Assembly: GCA_000611775.1 (NCBI GenBank)
Contig: KK106982.1
Location: forward strand, 2,909,992 to 2,973,991
DNA: 64,000 nucleotides
Source of the DNA: Umbilicaria muhlenbergii
Taxonomy: Eukaryota > Ascomycota > Lecanoromycetes > Umbilicariales > Umbilicariaceae
Direction: 5' to 3'
Each line of letters opens with the position of its first letter. Within the stretch, counting starts at the first letter, position 1. The position numbers were made by a program, and so were the translations under genes. Of the stretch, positions 1-10,590 are shown one piece after another. The notes below the pieces were generated by a model. That model had not been told where the DNA came from and searched no databases. It saw only the letters and a list, made by a program, of their open reading frames with translations.

Positions 1-1194
1 CAGATAATGGACCTCGAAACCCGCAACACCGCCCTCCAAACCGAACTCGACTCCGCAACCCCCACCTCCCTCTCCCGGCGCACCCTCGACCCCAGCACCT
101 GGCTCCCCCGCTCCCCCGCCCGCCACACCCTGCAATCGCACCGCCTCCCCATCACAAGCCTCGCCTTCCACCCGATCTTCTCATCCCTCGCCTCCGCCTC
201 CGAAGACGCCACCATCAAGATCTGGGACTGGGAGCTCGGCGAGCTCGAACAGACCGTCAAAGGCCACACGAAAGCCGTCCTCGACGTCGACTACGGCGGC
301 CCCCGCGGCGGCACCCTCCTCGCCTCCTGCTCCTCGGACCTCACCATCAAACTCTGGGACCCCAGCGACGCCTACAAGAACATCCGCACCCTGCCGGGCC
401 ACGACCACTCCGTCTCCGCCGTGCGCTTCATCCCCAGCGGCGCCGCCGGGTCGCCCGCGTCCGGGAACCTGCTCGTGTCCGCCTCCCGCGACAAGTCACT
501 CCGGATCTGGGATGTGAGCACGGGGTACTGCGTGAAGACGCTGCGGGGCCACTCGGACTGGGTGCGAGCGGTCGCGCCGAGCTTCGACGGGCGCTGGCTT
601 CTCTCCGCCGGCAACGACCAGACGGCGCGCCTGTGGGACGCCGCGTCCGGGGAGACGAAAGCGACGTTCCTCGGGCACGAGCACGTGGTTGAATGCGTGG
701 CCTTGGCGCCCGCCGCCTCGTACGCGCATCTGGCCGCGCTCGCGGGGCTGAAGAAGGCGCCGCCGGGGAGTAGTTCGGGGGAGTTCTTGGCGACGGGGTC
801 GAGGGATAAGAGCGTCAAGGTGTGGGATTCGAGGGGGACGTTGATAAAGACGCTGGTGGGGCATGATAATTGGGTTAGGGGGTTGGTGTTCCATCCGGGG
901 GGGAGGTATCTGGTGAGTGTCGGGGACGATAAGTCGATGCGGTGTTGGGATTTGGCGCAGGAGGCGAAGTGTGTCAAGGTTATAGATGATGCGCATGCGC
1001 ATTTTGTGAGTTGTGTGAGGTGGGCGCCGGGGGTGGTGAGGAGTGCAGGAGTGGGAGAGAGTGGTGCGGCGGGGGTGAATGGGAATGGGAATGCGGTGGG
1101 GAAGAGGGATGATCCGGGGGGGGTCAAGGAGAGTATTAGATGTGTGATTGCGACGGGGAGCGTGGATTTGAACGTCAGGGTTTTTGCTTCGTAG
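1..1194 (+). CDS. PAC1: Nuclear distribution protein Pac1/NudF (LIS1), 5'-partial
   Basis: Dynein regulator of the LIS1 family, cut by the window start; the frame is open from base 1. The visible ~397 residues begin at the end of the coiled coil and carry WD40 blades ending [45 protein letters not shown] and MRCWDLAQE, with a last blade ending RVFAS. The N-terminal LisH dimerisation motif must lie upstream. In the family, Pac1 acts with NudE to hold dynein at microtubule plus ends for nuclear migration. A Gly/Ala/Asn-rich insert sits in the last blade (about residues 345-375). No intron is seen in this part. The coding strand runs from C-rich to G-rich: 39 C/9 G at 61-120 against 6 C/36 G at 1021-1080 (hand count). 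Confidence 0.95.
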   Translation, partial: QIMDLETRNTALQTELDSATPTSLSRRTLDPSTWLPRSPARHTLQSHRLPITSLAFHPIFSSLASASEDATIKIWDWELGELEQTVKGHTKAVLDVDYGGPRGGTLLASCSSDLTIKLWDPSDAYKNIRTLPGHDHSVSAVRFIPSGAAGSPASGNLLVSASRDKSLRIWDVSTGYCVKTLRGHSDWVRAVAPSFDGRWLLSAGNDQTARLWDAASGETKATFLGHEHVVECVALAPAASYAHLAALAGLKKAPPGSSSGEFLATGSRDKSVKVWDSRGTLIKTLVGHDNWVRGLVFHPGGRYLVSVGDDKSMRCWDLAQEAKCVKVIDDAHAHFVSCVRWAPGVVRSAGVGESGAAGVNGNGNAVGKRDDPGGVKESIRCVIATGSVDLNVRVFAS

Positions 1195-1569
1195 AAGGGT
1201 TAGCGTTGGTGTTGGGGGCTTAAGGTATCTGGCCGGGTCTTTTGTTTTGAGAGAGAGGGAAGGGGCTTAGATCTGCTTTATTGGGAGCATGGCTGCGGTG
1301 CTTCTCTGGTAGAGTATATTTACGGAAGACACCTTCAATGCTTGAACAATTGCACCTCACTATGGCGCAGGTGTATGGCAGCCATTTATTCAACTATGTC
1401 CTACATTACTGAAGAAGTTGCCATTTACCGCACTTCTTGGGTATCATCCTAGCTTTAATAAAACCACGCAAACGAGGATCCAAACGAGACCATTAAATGC
1501 GTTCGTCTGGTACCAGGCTGGCCAACCCAGACACCTCACGCATGACCATCCTTTCTATTCACGACAACG
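1195..1569. other. Intergenic, convergent 3' ends
   Basis: Space between the convergent 3' ends of PAC1 and the cis-prenyltransferase gene. It should hold both 3' UTRs. No gene or repeat seen. Confidence 0.6.
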
Positions 1570-2721
1570 TTATTTTATCTTCTTCGCGTGCCTTCTCCCA
1601 TTACTACTGATGTACGCTTTCTCCCTTTCCGCTACAATCTTCCTCCGCCACTGCCACTCCACCAACACTGGCAAGAAAGTCCACAGATCAAATTCTGGCC
1701 ACAAGCAATCAAGAAAGACGATTTCGGTATCCTGGTGACACTGCCAGAGCATGAAGTCGCTTAGTCGCGCGACCCCTGACGTCCGCACCAGCAGCTCTAA
1801 TGGTGGTGTCCCCGCGGTGAACATGTGGTCATCTAGGACTTTTGTGGTTATAGACTCGGGATCAGGGTAGTTGTTGGCGGGATGTTTGTCGTCAGTGAAA
1901 TGGGGAGATGTGTTTTGCGGGGGTGAATCAGGATGAAGGGTGGTAGATGTCGACGCCGAGTCCTCCGTGTCAGACGTGCCAGCCGAAGATGGAGAGCGAG
2001 CGCGGATACGAGCCGCTGCGGTGGCCAGATGTTGGTTGCGGATGTTGTGGGATATGTGCGCTTCCGAGAAAGGTCGTTGAGGGGGAAGTAGAGGCTTTGA
2101 GTAATCGATTACAGTGTTTCTTATTGCTGTCGTAATCTCGTCTCGCGACGTGTATGGGAAGCAAACGTTCAGTATAGCTTGACCGTTGCGGCTTGTAAGC
2201 TCCACGGCTCGGTCGATAGCTTCCAGTACGTCTGGTTTAACCAGCTCGCGCTGCCCGAGGATTCGTATGCTGGCTCCGTATCGATCAAGCAAATCGCCGT
2301 GTTGTGCTAACTGTGAGAGCTTCACCTTTGCCATTTCCATGAGGGCGTCGACTTCGTATTTCGACCGTTTGAAGTTCTCAATGCTAAAAGCGTAGATGGT
2401 GACTACTTTGACTCCAGACTTGTAACATACTTCGAGTATCTATCCACGCTTGCACGTCAGCCCCTCTTTTCCATGTTTTCGTGATCCTCCCCAACGTACC
2501 CGAGCCAAGGCTTCAAACCCCAGATGATGTCCCTCCACAGTTTCTATCTGATGACTCCTCGCGAAGCGCCTGTTGCCGTCCATGACGAATGCTACATGCT
2601 GCGGTACTGGTCCTTGCCGGAGCGCACCGATGAGCAGTTCGCGCAGCTGGAGAATTGCCCATTCGGCCGGCGGAGATTGAACGATCCATTTCCGAAGGTG
2701 GGCGAGGTGCAAAGACGGCAT
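1570..2721 (-). CDS. RER2: cis-Prenyltransferase (dehydrodolichyl diphosphate synthase, Rer2/Srt1 type)
   Basis: Elongates farnesyl diphosphate with isopentenyl diphosphate to make the polyprenyl precursor of dolichol, at the ER. Two exons: 2721-2500 and 2439-1570, joined by a 60-nt intron (donor GTACGT, acceptor ATAG); product ~363 residues. The join gives FEALARILEVCYKSGVKV followed by the family block YAFSIENFKRS. The N-terminal motif HVAFVMDGNRRFAR holds the catalytic Asp of the DGNRR signature. The C-terminal substrate motif is RTSGVARLSDFMLWQ. A Ser/Thr/Pro-rich insert of about 60 residues (roughly 190-250) lies between the NVCFPYTSRDEI block and the RTSG motif; it explains a length above the usual ~290-340. 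Converges with PAC1. Confidence 0.93.
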
Positions 2722-3948
2722 CCGGGCGCGTGATTCAATTCAGGTGGTGAATGAATGAGGGCGGCTCGTGGGGTCAACGATTTGGAAAGTCAAGCGGTAG
2801 AGGCATCCGTCGGGCATAGCATGGGTCGAGATGGAAGGACACAACACAGCACGTGCGCCTATTATGGCAAAAAGGGCATCTGGTTGGTAGTGAAGAGCTC
2901 GGATAGGGAACGGAGGCTTGGAACGAGGTCGGGCAACTCTTCAACAATGTGAATGTTTCTCAGGCCAGACGTCAGCTGTAAAGATAAGGTACCAACCTAA
3001 GGCAGGTCATAGCGAGCTCGGCAACAGCTGCCGCGGCCTCACGCCTACATGGACATTTGCCACAGCACCAGCTGTTTACCACCACCGAGGCGGAACCAGC
3101 TCAGTTCAGCGCTAGTATCGGTGCTCCAAGGTCCGCAGTAATACGGTACTTGCTTGAAGCTCCGTGTGGACCTGTTGATGTCGCTGTTTCATCGCGGCTA
3201 CCACCGGCTGTGTTGGATTGCTGCTCAGTGCTACTTGTACAAACGCATCAGTCTCCAATCATTGATGGGGATCTTTTCCGCTTACGCCGCGACTAATTGG
3301 CGTGCCGCTAGATCGAGCGCCACCACCGAGACAGCTCAAGGTAGATACATGCGCATAAGGTACTGACATTCTCAAATCAGTCAGAGGGCCGATGGTCACA
3401 CCGGCTTTGTCCGACGCCATTGGCCTGCACAGCGGTGCCTCCCGAGAGGGCGTGATCCGATGTGGACGGGGTGAATGAATAAAGAAACGACCAAGGTACG
3501 CAGGCTACATTCCCTGACAGTTTTGGGTCATATCTCCTGCATTTTGACTCGAATGCAACACCTCGTTAAGAAATCGCCAGTCGGCTGCATCAATGACGCA
3601 CTTCATCCCCTTTGTCACCTGCAGCGCTTGCTCCGAGCCAATCATTCTGGATGATGCACCCCATGGTGACAGCCTCCTCAGTCAGAGGCGTTACTTTACT
3701 CTGCTGCAATGTCTTACATCTGTTCAGTGTGGCAAATGCCATGTTCCGTGGATGGATGCTTATGAATGGTTGATGAACGTCGCGAGTCGGGAGATGGGAG
3801 ACAAGAGGATGCTTTGGACCAGAAGTGAATCTTGTTGCGATAGGGCGCTGGCTTCTCTTCTTATCTGCCTCCCATCCCATCTTCGTCCCTTTTCGAACTG
3901 CAATCTGCAACATCCTCGCCCCATTACCTTATCGAAGCCACATCCAGC
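2722..3948. other. Intergenic 1.2 kb
   Basis: Divergent upstream space between the cis-prenyltransferase and the peroxygenase. It contains only short ORFs on both strands. A 119-codon ORF at 3593-3952 overlaps a comparable antisense ORF and shows no domain, so I do not call it. No repeat seen. Confidence 0.5.
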
Positions 3949-5352
3949 ATGAAGTCCTTCTTCAGCGTTCTAGCCATCGTTGGCATCTTGCTCTTGCAAG
4001 CCCATGCCTTCCCTTATATCGCCCTAGAAGCCGCAAGCAACAGTGCCGGTCTCCGTTTCCAAGCAGAGCGTCGGAGCCCTGGGTTCGACGCATCTGCTCA
4101 GCTGGTTGACGTTACGGGCGCTCATGCTTTTGTCCCTCCCAACTTCACTGCTGGTGACCTACGTGGGCCATGTCCCGGTCTCAACGCCCTTGCAAATCAC
4201 AACTACTTGCCACATAACGGTTTCGCGTCGGTGGCTCAGTTTGTGCAAGCTACAAATCAAGGTATCTAGAGCAGGTCACTTCACAGCGCATAGGACCCGT
4301 TGCTAATACAAGGTCAGTTTTTGGGATGGGCCTCGATCTTGGTGGATTTCTTGCCACTTATGGTTTAGTAATGGACGGCAATCCGCTATCAACCAATCCG
4401 GGGTGGTCAATCGGCGGTCCGCCACCGAATACAGGTCTCCTTGGAAGCTTGACTGGTCTACTTGGAACCCCGCAAGGCATCAGTGGCTCTCACAACAAAC
4501 ACGAGGGCGACTCATCACCCACACGTGGAGATTTGTATCTATAGTATGGAATACTGTGTCCCTCCTTAGAAAATGTGCTTAATCGTTCATAGCGGCAACG
4601 ACTATACACTACAAATGTCCGAATTTCAAGCTCTGTACGACCTTCAAGCCAACGCCGCGCAACCTAATTACGATCTGTCTGTCATGCTGCAGCACCGTAT
4701 GAACCGCTTCCAGCAATCCGTTTCCCAGAACCCTTATTTCTTCTACGGTCCATTCACCGGCACGCAAATATCACCGGCAACGTATACCTTTGTTTACCGC
4801 TTCATGTCGAATAAGTCGGCGGAAGCTCCTGAAGGAATACTCAACCACGAGGTACTTAAGTCGTTTTACAGCATCACAGGCGAGTCGGGTAATTTTGTAT
4901 ACAACCCTGGGTACGAGCAGATACCGTCGAACTGGTATACCCGTGCTGCGGACGACCCTTATACTATTCCCTTCTTCGAAACAGATGTCCTAAGCTTCGC
5001 TCAGCAGTTTCCTCAGATCATAATTCCCGGAGGAAATACCGGGACGACAAATTCGTTCACTCCAATTAACATTTCGGCTTTGACAGGCGGCGTGTACAAT
5101 GCGCAGACGCTCACACAAGGCAACAATTTGCAGTGTTTTGCATACCAAGTTATGCAACAGGCAACCCCTGATATTCTGAGAGGACTTTTCAGTGATATTA
5201 CGGTGCCGTTGGGTTTGCTGACGACCCAAATCACGGATGTCATCGGGGGTTTGGGATGTCCGCAGCTGGAGAGTATTGACATGAGTCAGTTCAACCAGTA
5301 CCCAGGGTATAGTCAGAGCTATGATGGGCATCCAGCCAATGTAGGGATATGA
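3949..5352 (+). CDS. Secreted heme-thiolate peroxidase/peroxygenase (Cloroperox family)
   Basis: Family enzymes use H2O2 at a cysteine-ligated heme for halogenation or oxygen insertion outside the cell. Three exons: 3949-4261, 4318-4543, 4593-5352, giving ~432 residues; both joins restore conserved sequence (TNQ-VFGMGLDLGG and RGDLYLYGNDYT). The first ~20 residues (MKSFFSVLAIVGILLLQAHA) are a signal peptide. The heme-thiolate motif is PCPGLNALANHNYLPHNG, whose Cys is the axial ligand. The motif NKHEGDSSPTRGDLY supplies the Glu expected as acid-base catalyst of peroxygenases (E-G-D-x-S form). Asn-x-Ser/Thr sites (for example NFTAG) fit secretion. No neighbouring gene suggests a substrate. Length is nearer the long chloroperoxidase-like group than the ~250-residue short peroxygenases. 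Confidence 0.92.
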
Positions 5353-5720
5353 AGTGATGTAACGAGACGGGGTTGAAGAGCGGAGCTAGAATAGATGCTA
5401 TTGTATCGCTTTATCCTTCGTCCGCAGTGAGAAGTGGTAGCTTCGAGCCTCTAATCAGTTCGCCACTTTATTCATCCATAAAGCTGTAACTTGTCAAGCA
5501 TCCCAACATGATAGGATGGATTGATAATACTTCTGTTCTCCAGCAAGAAATGGCCTACTTAGAGATTGGAGGGGCATTCATCTCCTCAAGGGCTAGGGCT
5601 TAGCCGCACTAGACTCGCTAGATTCCGAGCTAGCGAAGAAATTCCACAAATTCAACTCAAGCAAAGAAGCCGCCGCATCTTCGACTTCACGACCGACAAT
5701 TTCGACAACCATTGCCCATC
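5353..5720. other. Intergenic, promoter region of eL8 gene
   Basis: Space between the peroxygenase stop and the eL8 start codon. It should hold the peroxygenase 3' UTR and the eL8 promoter. No specific element could be named with confidence. Confidence 0.5.
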
Positions 5721-6907
5721 ATGGTAAGCTGCGACTATCTCTTCATACAATTGGAGCCGTCTTCGACATCTGCGATGGAGTGAACACATCTATGAGTCGG
5801 GACGCGCGTTTCCACCTGTTGCTACTTGCTTCGGCGAGTTTTGCGACAAGGGTGATGAACATGGCTTGAGCCACGGGTGCGCAGAAATGCAGCTCGATGG
5901 TCTCTCTAGAGTTCAAAGAAGATACGATTTGGTGAACACGATTCGCTGATGATCTTCTTTTCTCAATGACAGCCTCCCAAGCAAGGAAAGAAAGCCGCCC
6001 CCGCGCCCTTCCCTCAGTCGAAGGCCGGCCCGACCAAGAAGACTGCGAAGGTGAGTAGTATCCATCCCGTCTTATCCCCTCGTCATTGTCTTAGGCATAC
6101 TTTTATGACATTACTGACGAGCTACATTTGTCGCAGAACCCCCTCATCGAGAAGCGTCCTCGCAACTTCGGTATCGGCCAAGACATCCAACCCCGCCGCA
6201 ACCTCTCGCGTATGGTAAGATGGCCCGAATACGTCCGCCTACAACGCCAAAAGAAGATTCTCAACCTCCGCCTTAAAGTTCCACCTGCCATCGCCCAGTT
6301 CACCAACGTTCTCGACCGCAACACCGCCGCCCAGGCTTTCAAGCTCCTTAACAAGTACCGGCCAGAGACCAAGGCTGAGAAGAAGGAGCGTCTGCACAAG
6401 GAGGCTACCGCTGTCAGCGAGGGCAAGAAGAAGGAGGACGTCAGCAAGAAGCCGTACGCTGTCAAGTATGGTCTCAACCACGTTGTCGGCTTGATTGAGA
6501 ACAAGAAGGCTGGTTTGGTGTTGATCCCCAATGACGTTGACCCGATCGAGCTGGTCATCTTCTTGCCTGCCCTGTGCCGAAAGATGGGTGTCCCGTATGC
6601 CATCATCAAGGGCAAGGCTAGACTCGGGACGGTTGTGCACAAGAAGGTATGAGCGGGCAACACTATCCAGGTTATCTGATCATGCTAACGTTTGTCGTCA
6701 CAATAGACTGCTGCTGTTCTCTGCCTAACCGAGGTCCGCTCAGAGGACAAATCAGAGCTGTCGAAGCTTATCTCCACCATCAAGGAAGGTTACTCAGAGA
6801 AGAACGAGGAGCTGAAGCGTCACTGGGGTGGTGGAATCATGGGTGCCAAGGCCATTGCTTCCCAAGAGAAGAAGAAGAAGGCTTTGGAGAGCGCCATCAA
6901 GATCTAA
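5721..6907 (+). CDS. RPL8: 60S ribosomal protein eL8 (yeast Rpl8, human RPL7A)
   Basis: Large-subunit ribosomal protein of the L7Ae/eL8 family. Four coding exons: 5721-5723, 5973-6050, 6137-6646, 6707-6907; product ~263 residues (yeast Rpl8 is 256). The first coding exon is the ATG alone, directly followed by the donor GTAAGC, and intron 1 is the longest here (249 nt). The N-terminus [15 protein letters not shown] is basic. Then come [19 protein letters not shown] and the L7Ae RNA-binding core with [19 protein letters not shown] and [20 protein letters not shown]. It ends [20 protein letters not shown]. Codon use is balanced, unlike the skewed genes in the window. All exon phases are consistent. 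Confidence 0.96.
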
Positions 6908-8209
6908 GTGTCTGCCTCCGTGGCGATTCTTGCTTGTAGGGCTTGAAGCGGTATTTAGTCGGTTGCCTCTACGAGATCAATGCTTGGTAGCAATTGAAAA
7001 TACCCCGGAGTTTGTCGCTTTGTCTATTAACAAGCCATACCCATGTGATTAAGTGTCGTGAACAACTCAAATATCCATGTACAATGTCTGGTCTACACTG
7101 TCGCCGGTTATACATCCGCATACCCTGCATCCCCTTCAGTGCAACAGTGGTTCGCTCCTGATCATACGAGCACTCCACACCTATCAACGCTGCCCCACAG
7201 ACCATGGAACTGATAAGCTGCATTGCTAGATGCGTTGGCCTTTGAAGGATAAAATTTGATACCACTGAGTTTCACGAGGGTACTATGTGAATTGTGGAAG
7301 TTGAACTTCAGATCAGAGGAGGACTAATCGATGGTTTAATTGAGGCACAGTTAAGCTAGTTACTAATCAAGCTCAGGTTATGAGCGCTGTAACCGTACAG
7401 ACCATGACAAGTGAAGTCCTCAGCTAAGGCTCATCTCAGCCTCAATAACTGGATCAGTTATCAACAGAGGACTTCCTAAGTAGAGATGATGAGATTTCTT
7501 GACTCTGTAACATGTCTCAAGAATCCGACTTTCATTGTCGTGTGTATCAGGATGGGCCTTCGACTGCTTTTCAGTTGAGCAATGTGACTGACTAGAAATA
7601 GTTGACCAACTATTAGAGATGATCCAGAGAACACTCAAGTAAGTGATAATTTCTTCTTTGTCAATGATTGAATTGGGTTGAAGAGATAATGGAAAGGAGC
7701 ACACTGAGCTAAACAAGAAGCCCCTTAACAGCGATCTCTTGATAATGCAGTTGTAAAGTGTAGGGAACTAGATGTTGGTTTATGTGAGTTTGTTGTAGGG
7801 TCGAAACAAATGGCAGTAGCAACAAGGGGACCCCCTTCTCTGTAATCGGCAGTAACAAGATATCCAAATGTTGCATTCCATTGTTTGATTTGTTGCCGAG
7901 GGCCGCCTAGAACTGCCACTTGTCTAGAATCGAGATACTTTTGGTAGCGGTTGGAACCGCCAATCAGCTCAGACTGTTCAGCACTATATCATTTGCCGAC
8001 GGTTCCTTCAGTAAATGATTGGCTCTGGACAGTTGCCAAGCATCTCCGGATTTCACGCCCAATGACTTTCCTTTGTTTGATGAACCGCATTGTCTTTCGG
8101 CACGAAACAAGAGATGGACTGTTTAAGGGACTCCCAATCGTCTTTCAGTCTGAAACATAAGATACGCCCTTCCCTACCTTTACCAATACATGTGACGCTT
8201 CACACCGCA
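6908..8209. other. Intergenic 1.3 kb, holds dispersed repeat copy A
   Basis: AT-richer stretch between eL8 and the first DUF7924-like gene, with only short ORFs. It contains one copy of a dispersed repeat (7763-7910, listed separately). Confidence 0.6.
7763..7910 (+). repeat. Dispersed repeat, copy A
   Basis: Begins GGGAACTAGATGTTG and ends TTGCCGAGGGCCGCCTA. It matches 9697-9915 in the same orientation with few differences, but lacks about 70 bp present in the middle of that copy. No terminal inverted repeat or target-site duplication was recognised, so the class is unknown. Confidence 0.85.
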
Positions 8210-9657
8210 ATGAAGAGGACAAGCAGAACGCAAACCGGTCGTCTCACCGAACAGGACAAGGGCCCCGAGGCAATCCAGCCGAAAGGTAAGTGCTCTAGCA
8301 TGCTTTCATAGCTCAGGATCGCTGAGCTCATTTAGGCAAACGACGTCGTCTACCAGAAAGCGCGGAGGCCCCCCGGAGGAGCCTAAGATTGCGGCAGAAA
8401 CAAATAGGTAAACAACATCGCAACACTGAAGACGACGACACATTTGACCACAGTGCAAAACATCCTAGACACAACAACACGGCCGACACAGTAGCAAGAA
8501 TAAACCATCCCAAAGCTGAATTCATTGAGAAGTGGCTGGACACATCGCGCAACGCAACGTCACTCCAAGATTCATTGAATGAAAAGCCTGAGGATTCTAC
8601 CGATGTACCTCTCACTCCGCATGGCACTGGATTCCCAATCGCTCCTACCTCCTCAGCAGAGAAATCAGAAAAGTCTGGTGTCAGTGTACATGATGCAGAT
8701 TTCAGAACATTCTTAACGTATCGTAACATTTATATTGAGCGTCAAAAACCCTCGATAGAATTCATGCAGAGAGCAAAGGAAATAGTGCTACGGCCACGCC
8801 TATCTCCAGAGATTGATGAGGCTACCGCTCAAGATATTACGGATACAGCGCGCAGACTTCAGACAAAGGGTGAGCAAGATATAAGACGAGAACTTGCTCC
8901 TCAATTACTCTCCGGACTCAATGACGTTCCTGATCCAAGACTGGCACGCGCTTCTCGCCACGTGTGGGGCGATGCTGTACCTATTCCGTTGAGGTTATCT
9001 TTTCTTGCGGAAGCACTACCTTTGCCAAGTCCAGCACCCGGTGCTGCCTTCGGGTACTCTGAAGAGGCATTCAGTGAAAATCAGCTTGACACAATCGTCC
9101 TCCTAGCTGAAGAACAGTCTGGACGGAGTTACGCAATGCCAGACAAACGAATCTTCTTTCCATTCTTGAGCCTTGAGTTCATATCACAAGCGAATGGTGG
9201 AACGCATTATGTAGCCACAAACCAAGTCGCCAACGCAGGCTCCATCGCCATGAACGCTCATCTGGAGTTGATGCGGCGATCCCTTGGAGTAGAGTCTCTC
9301 AACTTCAACGAGCCTCAATGCTTCTCCGTCAGCCTGGATCATGAATATGCCCGAATAAACGTTCACTGGCTAGGCAGGAACGCAGACGGACAAGTCAGCT
9401 TTCACCTTGAGGCGCTATCGAAACACATCATCAATGATGTGGACAACTTAAGAGCATTTCAACGAGCTGTGAAGAACATTCTTGACTATAATGTGAATGA
9501 ACGCCTATCGAGAATCTGTGAAGCACTAGATGCATACAGGCAGAAGGTACTCGCTGGTAGGGAACAGGTCGTCTCTGGAGGGCACCAGGCAACTGAGGTA
9601 GAAGAGGAACCGCAGAAGCGGAAGCGGCGGCGAAGAAAGAGGAAGGGGCAGGCGTAA
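8210..9657 (+). CDS. DUF7924-like protein (PD-(D/E)XK nuclease-like fold), paralogue 1
   Basis: Two exons, 8210-8285 and 8336-9657 (donor GTAAGT, acceptor TTTAG), giving ~465 residues. The first ~80 residues are basic and disordered, and the C-terminus ends in a Lys/Arg-rich tail (KRKRRRRKRKGQA), together suggesting a nuclear protein. The C-terminal domain (about residues 250-430) resembles the fungal DUF7924 family. Its core reads FFPFLSLEFISQANGGTHYV, then ATNQ. In related domains this block is E-x-K followed by a Gln, as in PD-(D/E)XK nucleases; here the Lys position is Ile (EFI), which suggests loss of catalysis. A paralogue with intact EFK lies at 45297-46613. The gene sits between two direct copies of a dispersed repeat. 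Family assignment is from memory of the motif; function is unknown. Confidence 0.75.
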
Positions 9658-9696
9658 CCATCAAAATAAGCGGTAATTTTAGAGTAGAAAGGTCCG

Positions 9697-9915
9697 GGGA
9701 ACTAGATGTTGCTTTATGTGAGTTTGTTGTAGGGTCGAAACAAATGGCAGAAGCAACAAGGGGTCCTCTTCGTAATAAGGCGCCGACCTCAATCTAAGAA
9801 AAAGAGCTCCGTGGATTTCTAGATATCATTGAGCTCTATGATGCTCTGTAATTTGCAGTAATAAGATATCCCAAATATTGCATTTCATTGTTTGATTTGT
9901 TGCCGAGGGCCGCCT
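9697..9915 (+). repeat. Dispersed repeat, copy B
   Basis: Second, longer copy of the repeat at 7763-7910, starting about 40 bp after the DUF7924-like stop. It shares the 5' part (GAACTAGATGTTG to ACAAGGGG) and the 3' part (GATATCCCAAATATTGC to GGGCCGCCTA). Between them it has a ~70-bp block with GAGCTCCGTGG and CATTGAGCTCTATG that copy A lacks. A tandem array begins at its 3' edge. Confidence 0.85.
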
Positions 9916-10443
9916 ACACCAGTCCGCAGTTCTCCGCTTGCGCCGTTGAAAAGTATGAATTTCAGGGGTAAACCGTCGCCGCAAAAAATTGAAGTGGCTG
10001 ATGATGATCATGCTCATGGCTTATGAGCTTCATATTTTGGCGGAATGCTAGTATGACCTCTCCGCTGCTGCTACATTAGTCCGCAGTTCTCCGCTTGCGC
10101 TGTTGAAAAGTATGAAATTCAGGGGTAAACCGTCACTGCAAAAATTGAAGTGGCTGGCATCAACCATGCCTGCAGCTTACAGGCTCCAATCTTTGGCGAA
10201 ATGCTATTACGGCCTCTCCGATGCTTCAATGGCATTCCGATAGTCTGAGGCTTCCATCATAGAGAGTTGAAGATTTTAGGGGTAGCCCGCTGCAGAAAGT
10301 TGAAATGGCTGGCATCAACCATGCCTGCGGCTTACAGGCTTCAATCTTTGGCGGAATGCTATTACGGCCTCTCCGATGCTTCAATGGCATTCCGTGAGTC
10401 TCCGCATACGCCGTTCAAATTTGTGGATTTCAAGGGGGGGGGG
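9916..10443 (+). repeat. Tandem array 1, ~156-168 bp units
   Basis: Three and a partial fourth unit, starting near 9916, 10072, 10240 and 10395. Shared blocks are AGTCCGCAGTTCTCCGCTTG, TTCAGGGGTAAACCGTC, TGAAGTGGCTGGCATCAACC and CTATTACGGCCTCTCCGATG. Units 2 and 3 are close to each other; unit 1 is more diverged. The last unit runs into a run of ten G directly before the assembly gap. Confidence 0.85.
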
Positions 10444-10590
10444 NNNNNNNNNNNNNNNNNNNNNNNNNNNNNNNNNNNNNNNNNNNNNNNNNNNNNNNNN
10501 NNNNNNNNNNNNNNNNNNNNNNNNNNNNNNNNNNNNNNNNNNNNNNNNNNNNNNNNNNNNNNNNNNNNNNNNNNNNNNNNNNNNNNNNNN
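10444..10590. other. Assembly gap (147 N)
   Basis: Run of N between two tandem arrays, bounded on the left by a poly-G run. The true length is unknown, and repeat units may be missing here. Confidence 0.98.

Noticed and set aside
372-1127. 251-codon antisense ORF across PAC1
   Set aside because: It mirrors the WD40 coding frame. Skewed third positions keep the complementary frame open; no domain in its translation.
3593-3952. 119-codon ORF with several Cys before the peroxygenase
   Set aside because: Overlaps a 107-codon antisense ORF, ends just inside the peroxygenase start region, and has no recognisable domain.
5852-5949. C/D snoRNA candidate in eL8 intron 1 (GTGATGA and CTGA about 87 nt apart)
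   Set aside because: The human counterpart gene hosts snoRNAs, but here the sequence beside the boxes forms no clear terminal stem, no good D' box is present, and I could not match a guide to rRNA. Possible but unsupported.
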